A stretch of DNA of 64,000 nt, from the NCBI GenBank assembly GCA_963778375.1, contig CAVZTX010000024.1, forward strand, positions 62,001-126,000, in the 5' to 3' direction. The notes under the pieces are model-generated. The model saw only the letters and a list, made by a program, of their open reading frames with translations, made no database searches and had not been told where the DNA came from. This document shows, piece by piece, positions 61,108 through 64,000 of the stretch (position 1 is the stretch's first letter; each line of letters starts with the position of its first letter). The stretch comes from CAVZTX01 sp963778375 (GTDB taxonomy: Bacteria; Chloroflexota; Ktedonobacteria; Ktedonobacterales; Ktedonobacteraceae). Both the position numbers and the translations under genes were made by a program.

Positions 61108-61962
61108 ATGATGCTTGAGAACAGAGGCTATATTCATCCCGAAGTGCTCGTCGATGTGGAGTGGCTTCAGAGTCATCTGGACGATCCCACCGTGCGGGTG
61201 ATCGAAGTGGATGTCGATAGCACGGCCTACGAGCAGGGGCATATCCCTGGAGCTGTCAACTTCAGGTGGCAAGAGGAATTGCAGGACCAGGTGATTCGTG
61301 CGCCCATAAGTAAGGCGCAATTAGAAGCCCTCCTCAGCCGCATCGGTGTGAGCAATGACACCACGATTGTGCTCTATGGTGATCATCACAACTGGTTCGC
61401 TGCCTGGACGTTCTGGCTGCTCAAGTACTACGGTCACCAGGATGTGCGCCTGCTTGATGGAGGACGCGTGAAATGGCTGGCTGAGATGGGTGAAATTACC
61501 AGGCAAGTGCCGTCCTACCCGCCTGCTCACTACACGGCGAAAGCCCCGCGCAATGCCATCCGAGCCTTTCGCGATCAGGTCTTGCTCTCACTTGGATGCA
61601 AGAATATTGTCCTGGTGGATGTGCGCTCGCCTGGCGAATACAGTGGAGAGCAGGTGGATGTGGCTGCAATGCCGTGGGAGGAGGCGAGGCGGGGCGGGCA
61701 CATACCAGGTGCTGTCAATATTCCCTGGGGAGGATCAGTGCGCGAAGACGATACTTTCAGGTCGTCAGAGGAACTGCGTGCATTGTATGAGAGCAAGGGC
61801 GTTACCTCCAGCAAAGAGGCAATTGTCTATTGTCACGTCGGGGAGCGCAGTAGCCACACCTGGTTCGTGCTGCACTACCTGTTGGGTTATACGCATGTTC
61901 TCCACTACGATGGCTCCTGGAGCGAGTGGGGCAACCTCATCGGCGCACCTATCGAGAAATAA
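61108..61962 (+). CDS. thiosulfate/3-mercaptopyruvate sulfurtransferase
   Basis: 284-aa protein with two rhodanese domains: inactive first (VLVDVEWLQSHLDDPTVRVIEVD…YEQGHIPGAVN) and active second with catalytic Cys ~242 in YCHVGERSSHTWF. The CxxGxR loop (CHVGER) favours thiosulfate-type over mercaptopyruvate-type specificity, without certainty. AAGGTAAGGAGATC precedes the start. Expression is probably from E2. Pairs in function with the sulfite oxidase: it makes sulfite from thiosulfate. Confidence 0.92.
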   Translation: MMLENRGYIHPEVLVDVEWLQSHLDDPTVRVIEVDVDSTAYEQGHIPGAVNFRWQEELQDQVIRAPISKAQLEALLSRIGVSNDTTIVLYGDHHNWFAAWTFWLLKYYGHQDVRLLDGGRVKWLAEMGEITRQVPSYPPAHYTAKAPRNAIRAFRDQVLLSLGCKNIVLVDVRSPGEYSGEQVDVAAMPWEEARRGGHIPGAVNIPWGGSVREDDTFRSSEELRALYESKGVTSSKEAIVYCHVGERSSHTWFVLHYLLGYTHVLHYDGSWSEWGNLIGAPIEK

Positions 61963-61973
61963 ACTCATGAGTA

Positions 61974-62012
61974 TAGCACTCGTGATACGGACGTGATATA
62001 TCCGTGCTATTC
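61974..62012 (+). promoter_or_regulatory. shared promoter/operator motif E3
   Basis: TAGCAC-TC-GTGATA (61974-61987), 5 bases, GTGATATA, extended -10 TGATATATC, then GTGCTATT at 62004; the next gene starts 145 bases after that point, as in E2. Confidence 0.65.
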
Positions 62013-62148
62013 TTTTCGCCACTCACCCGGGATATGATACTACTGGAAAAAGAAATTTCCGACTTGAACCGCTCGTTCACGAACTTTCAATATGATGATG
62101 CTGAAAAATTGTTTCAATGTCAAATACTAACAAAAGGAAAAGAAAAAT

Positions 62149-62283
62149 ATGCTAACTTTATACCTCCTCTTTATTGCATTGCTCATACTTGGCGTAATTG
62201 CTGGCCGTTGGGGAGCCAATAGTGCTGACGGGATCAACAGCCCCGAGTGGCAACGACGCCAGGATTGGCCTGGCTTTCATTGA
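62149..62283 (+). CDS. 44-aa single-helix membrane protein
   Basis: ATG 62149 follows AAAAGGAAAAGAAAAAT. The product is MLTLYLLFIALLILGVIAG (one membrane helix) plus a polar tail with WGANSADG and WQRRQDW. Too short for usual gene finders. First gene after E3; possibly coupled to the acetyltransferase 100 bases on. Confidence 0.65.
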   Translation: MLTLYLLFIALLILGVIAGRWGANSADGINSPEWQRRQDWPGFH

Positions 62284-62382
62284 TCCTGTCACAGATGCCA
62301 TCGAGCTTTGAGCTTTTTATGTTTAGGCGAATATCGCAAGGAAATCTCTTATGCAAAAATCCCAGTTAAGGAGGCGAAAGCC

Positions 62383-63054
62383 ATGTTAAAAGAAAACATA
62401 CATCATACAAACAATCTAGAAAAGTCCGAAAGCATACACACCTCTCGTATTAAAACGTATAAAACGGCAGCAGGGCCATTATTCCTGCGAAGTTGCTGTT
62501 CCCCCTCATTTGTAGAGCAATTGAAAGCGGATGAAGGTCTGCGTGCCTTTGCCCGCCTTCCCGAACGTGAGCATCAACTGCTGCTCTCGATTGCTCAATA
62601 CCCTGGGAGTAGACTCACGCTAGCCTACACTGCTTCAGGCATTATTGTCGGTCAGGTTTCCCTTGCACCGTTGGATAATGGGTGGGAGGACATCGGGAAC
62701 GCCTATGAGATCGGGGTTGAGGTCAGTTCAAGGTGGCGCGAACTCGGTCTCGCGCACCAACTGCTCTCTCTGGCCCTTGAGTTTGAAACCGTTGAAGAGT
62801 CTGTGATCGTCGGTCTGGGGCTTTCCTGGCACTGGGATTATGCAGGAGTGGGCATTTCACCTTTCCAGTATCGCGAGATGATCGCCCGGCTTTTCGCGGC
62901 CCATGGTTTTGCCGAATACCTGACCTCAGAGGCCAATATCCGTATGGACCCGGCCAACATCCTGGTAGCTCGCCTTGGCAGCCGCATGGATGGAGTGAGC
63001 ATGAACCGCTTTTTCGAGCGACTGCTCGAGTCAGAGACACTGCCAGGGCTTTAG
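62383..63054 (+). CDS. AcuA-like GNAT acetyltransferase
   Basis: 223 aa from ATG 62383 behind TTAAGGAGGCGAAAGCC. GNAT core RWRELGLAHQLLSLALEF; the C-terminal LSWHWDYAGVGISPFQYREM…HPANxLxVRLGSR-like order (here DPANILVARLGSRM) parallels AcuA, the Bacillus acetyltransferase that inactivates acetyl-CoA synthetase. No acuB/acuC or acsA nearby, so the target is open. An in-frame start at 62308 has no ribosome site. Confidence 0.8.
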   Translation: MLKENIHHTNNLEKSESIHTSRIKTYKTAAGPLFLRSCCSPSFVEQLKADEGLRAFARLPEREHQLLLSIAQYPGSRLTLAYTASGIIVGQVSLAPLDNGWEDIGNAYEIGVEVSSRWRELGLAHQLLSLALEFETVEESVIVGLGLSWHWDYAGVGISPFQYREMIARLFAAHGFAEYLTSEANIRMDPANILVARLGSRMDGVSMNRFFERLLESETLPGL

Positions 63055-63067
63055 AGAGGAGGTTCCC

Positions 63068-63157
63068 ATGCGCGAGTTGCTCATGGTCGCCGAGTGGGGA
63101 AATTCGATACCTGAAAGACGATGTTTTATCACGAAGAAGAAAAGGAAAATGATATGA
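63068..63157 (+). CDS. possible 29-aa small protein coupled to the lipoprotein gene
   Basis: ATG 63068 follows AGAGGAGGTTCCC, a strong ribosome site. The product MRELLMVAEWGNSIPERRC… ends in a lysine-rich stretch; its TGA overlaps the next ATG (ATGA). May be a real small protein or a translational-coupling leader. Confidence 0.4.
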   Translation: MRELLMVAEWGNSIPERRCFITKKKRKMI

Positions 63158-63474
63158 AGAAACGATTGATTATTGGTCTTGCTAGCTGCATGCTGATCCT
63201 ATCAGCATGTGGCACCGTCCTGGGAGCCATTACAAGCTCAAGCAACCCGGTGGCTCACTCCACAGTACCTATCGCCGCAACTAGCACGCAAACCACTTGC
63301 TCCATCCTTCGAGAACGGCAGGTCCAACTTCAGCAGGCAACCAAAGTGGCACAAGCTCGACTTTCTGCTGCACATGAAGATTTCCGCAAAGCAGAGGTAG
63401 CAGAAAAGCAACTCATCGAGCTGCATGAACTCAATACGGAGGCTCAGGAGCAGGAGCAAATGAACAAGTGCTAA
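63154..63474 (+). CDS. small lipoprotein with coiled coil
   Basis: 106 aa. MKKRLIIGLASCMLILSAC is a lipoprotein signal with lipobox LSAC (Cys19). After a Ser/Thr linker, residues ~55-100 (LRERQVQLQQATKVAQARL…) form a charged coiled coil. Located outside the membrane. No family assigned. Confidence 0.7.
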   Translation: MKKRLIIGLASCMLILSACGTVLGAITSSSNPVAHSTVPIAATSTQTTCSILRERQVQLQQATKVAQARLSAAHEDFRKAEVAEKQLIELHELNTEAQEQEQMNKC

Positions 63475-63645
63475 TCCGCTGAATGAACGGGCTTGCATAT
63501 TGATGTTGGTGGCGAATTCAAAAATCCAGCCTTAAATCTGTGAGATAAGAAGTCAGAATCATGTTCAGTTTAACAATTCATCACTAATATCGCCTAGTAC
63601 AAAAACCATTCAAAGAAAAATATCGTAACGAGCCGGATGCTGCAT

Positions 63646-63704
63646 GAATAACCCTCACGAATGGTGAAGAAGGAGGGCTCTTCCTCTGCTCATCCGGGTT
63701 ATTC
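63646..63704 (+). promoter_or_regulatory. inverted repeat upstream of the last gene
   Basis: GAATAACCC (63646-63654) and GGGTTATTC (63696-63704) are perfect inverted repeats 41 bases apart, ending 33 bases before the next ATG. Operator pair or leader stem; no known class matched. Confidence 0.35.
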
Positions 63705-63737
63705 CCAAAACTGTCTCTTGGTACGAAAGGAACAGCT

Positions 63738-64000
63738 ATGACAACTTCTCGGGAAGTTTCCAGCACGAAGCGTGAAATTGACGCCCTCACGCTCGCTTTT
63801 TTCAGAACGGTCTCCTTCTCTGAAGGAAACAAACCAAGCTATCAAAACCTGTACCAGCTCTTCATCAAGAGCGGGCAACTCATTAAAACGAGTGCAGCCA
63901 CGCCCGAAATATCCACCGTTCGTCAATTTATCGAACCTCGCCAACTCATGGTTGATTTAGACGAATTAACTGACTTCTTTGAAGTTGAAACCGCGGAGGT
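63738..64000 (+). CDS. NTF2-like (DUF4440-type) protein, 3' end outside window
   Basis: ATG 63738 follows GAAAGGAACAGCT. The first 87 residues contain EIDALTLAFFRTVSF…YQNLYQLFIKSGQLIKT…EFI-like (FIEPRQLMVDLDELTDFFE), the pattern of SnoaL/DUF4440-type small proteins. The gene runs off the window. Activity unknown. Confidence 0.7.
   Translation, partial: MTTSREVSSTKREIDALTLAFFRTVSFSEGNKPSYQNLYQLFIKSGQLIKTSAATPEISTVRQFIEPRQLMVDLDELTDFFEVETAE

Noticed and set aside
62004..62222. 72-codon plus-strand frame over the E3 leader
   Set aside because: No ribosome site; overlaps the better supported 44-aa membrane protein and the promoter motif.
1..64000. CRISPR arrays, prophage, rRNA operon or replication origin
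   Set aside because: No regularly spaced repeats, phage structural genes, rRNA sequence or DnaA-box clusters were seen.

Overview
This is about 52% G+C chromosomal DNA that fits a Ktedonobacteria-like member of the Chloroflexota. The reasons are the accessory and maturation set of a group 1h (formerly group 5) [NiFe]-hydrogenase, very large XRE/kinase-NB-ARC-TPR regulators, many dispersed REP-like palindromes, F420-dependent enzymes and the mix of gene families. The species cannot be named from the sequence alone.

Layout. 1-11.4 kb: downstream part of a hydrogenase cluster on the + strand: DUF5947 (partial), DUF6084, two uncharacterised accessory proteins, an M52 maturation protease, a 33-aa DUF6893-like protein, then hypA, hypB, hypF (frameshifted), hypC, SIS protein, second HypC-like protein, second SIS protein, hypD, hypE. 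The structural subunits lie before the window. REP-like palindromes sit in most of the gaps. 11.5-17.5 kb: tRNA-Gly(CCC), a secreted beta-lactamase-fold serine hydrolase, and an XRE-NB-ARC-TPR regulator facing a small secreted peptide gene across a shared hairpin terminator; a degraded second copy of the regulator end, terminator and peptide end lies 0.65 kb further on. 17.5-31 kb: housekeeping and metabolism: MFS transporter, DedA protein, DeoR regulator/methylglyoxal synthase, HAD phosphatase, serA with a class V aminotransferase, esterase, rpsP-khpA-rimM, small proteins, BtuF-like protein and a lipid kinase. 31-38 kb: minus-strand exopolysaccharide genes (BY-kinase-like protein without a P-loop, Wzz-like protein, two GT4 transferases, a WbaP/WcaJ-type phosphotransferase). 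38-47 kb: MBL hydrolase, membrane PP2C phosphatase, aspS (frameshifted), MarR-ABC exporter, F420-dependent oxidoreductases, and a 149-bp MITE with a 10-bp target duplication. 48-56 kb: tRNA-Arg(GCG), a queuosine precursor transporter, and a regulatory block of XRE-ATPase-TPR protein, ECF-like sigma factor and a Ser/Thr kinase-ATPase-TPR-LuxR protein. 56-64 kb: a sulfur/stress block (sulfite oxidase, MaoC-like, DUF4242, YceI/MarR, sulfurtransferase, small membrane protein, AcuA-like acetyltransferase, lipoprotein, NTF2-like protein).

Two observations stand out. First, four promoter-like regions in 56.9-62.0 kb share one architecture (TATCAY-N2-RYGATA-N5-RTGATATA then GTGCTATT). It is clear in three of them and degenerate in the fourth. 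Two of these regions sit almost exactly the same distance (145-146 bases) before their genes, so the last block looks like one regulon. Second, the XRE-NB-ARC-TPR regulator with a convergent secreted cysteine-containing peptide, duplicated as a unit, resembles an RRNPP-style peptide-signalling pair built on a different receptor.

Caution on sequence quality: five genes (hypF, the XRE-NB-ARC-TPR gene, the peptide gene, aspS, yceI) are each broken by exactly one surplus base. aspS is essential, so at least some of these are probably sequencing or assembly errors.
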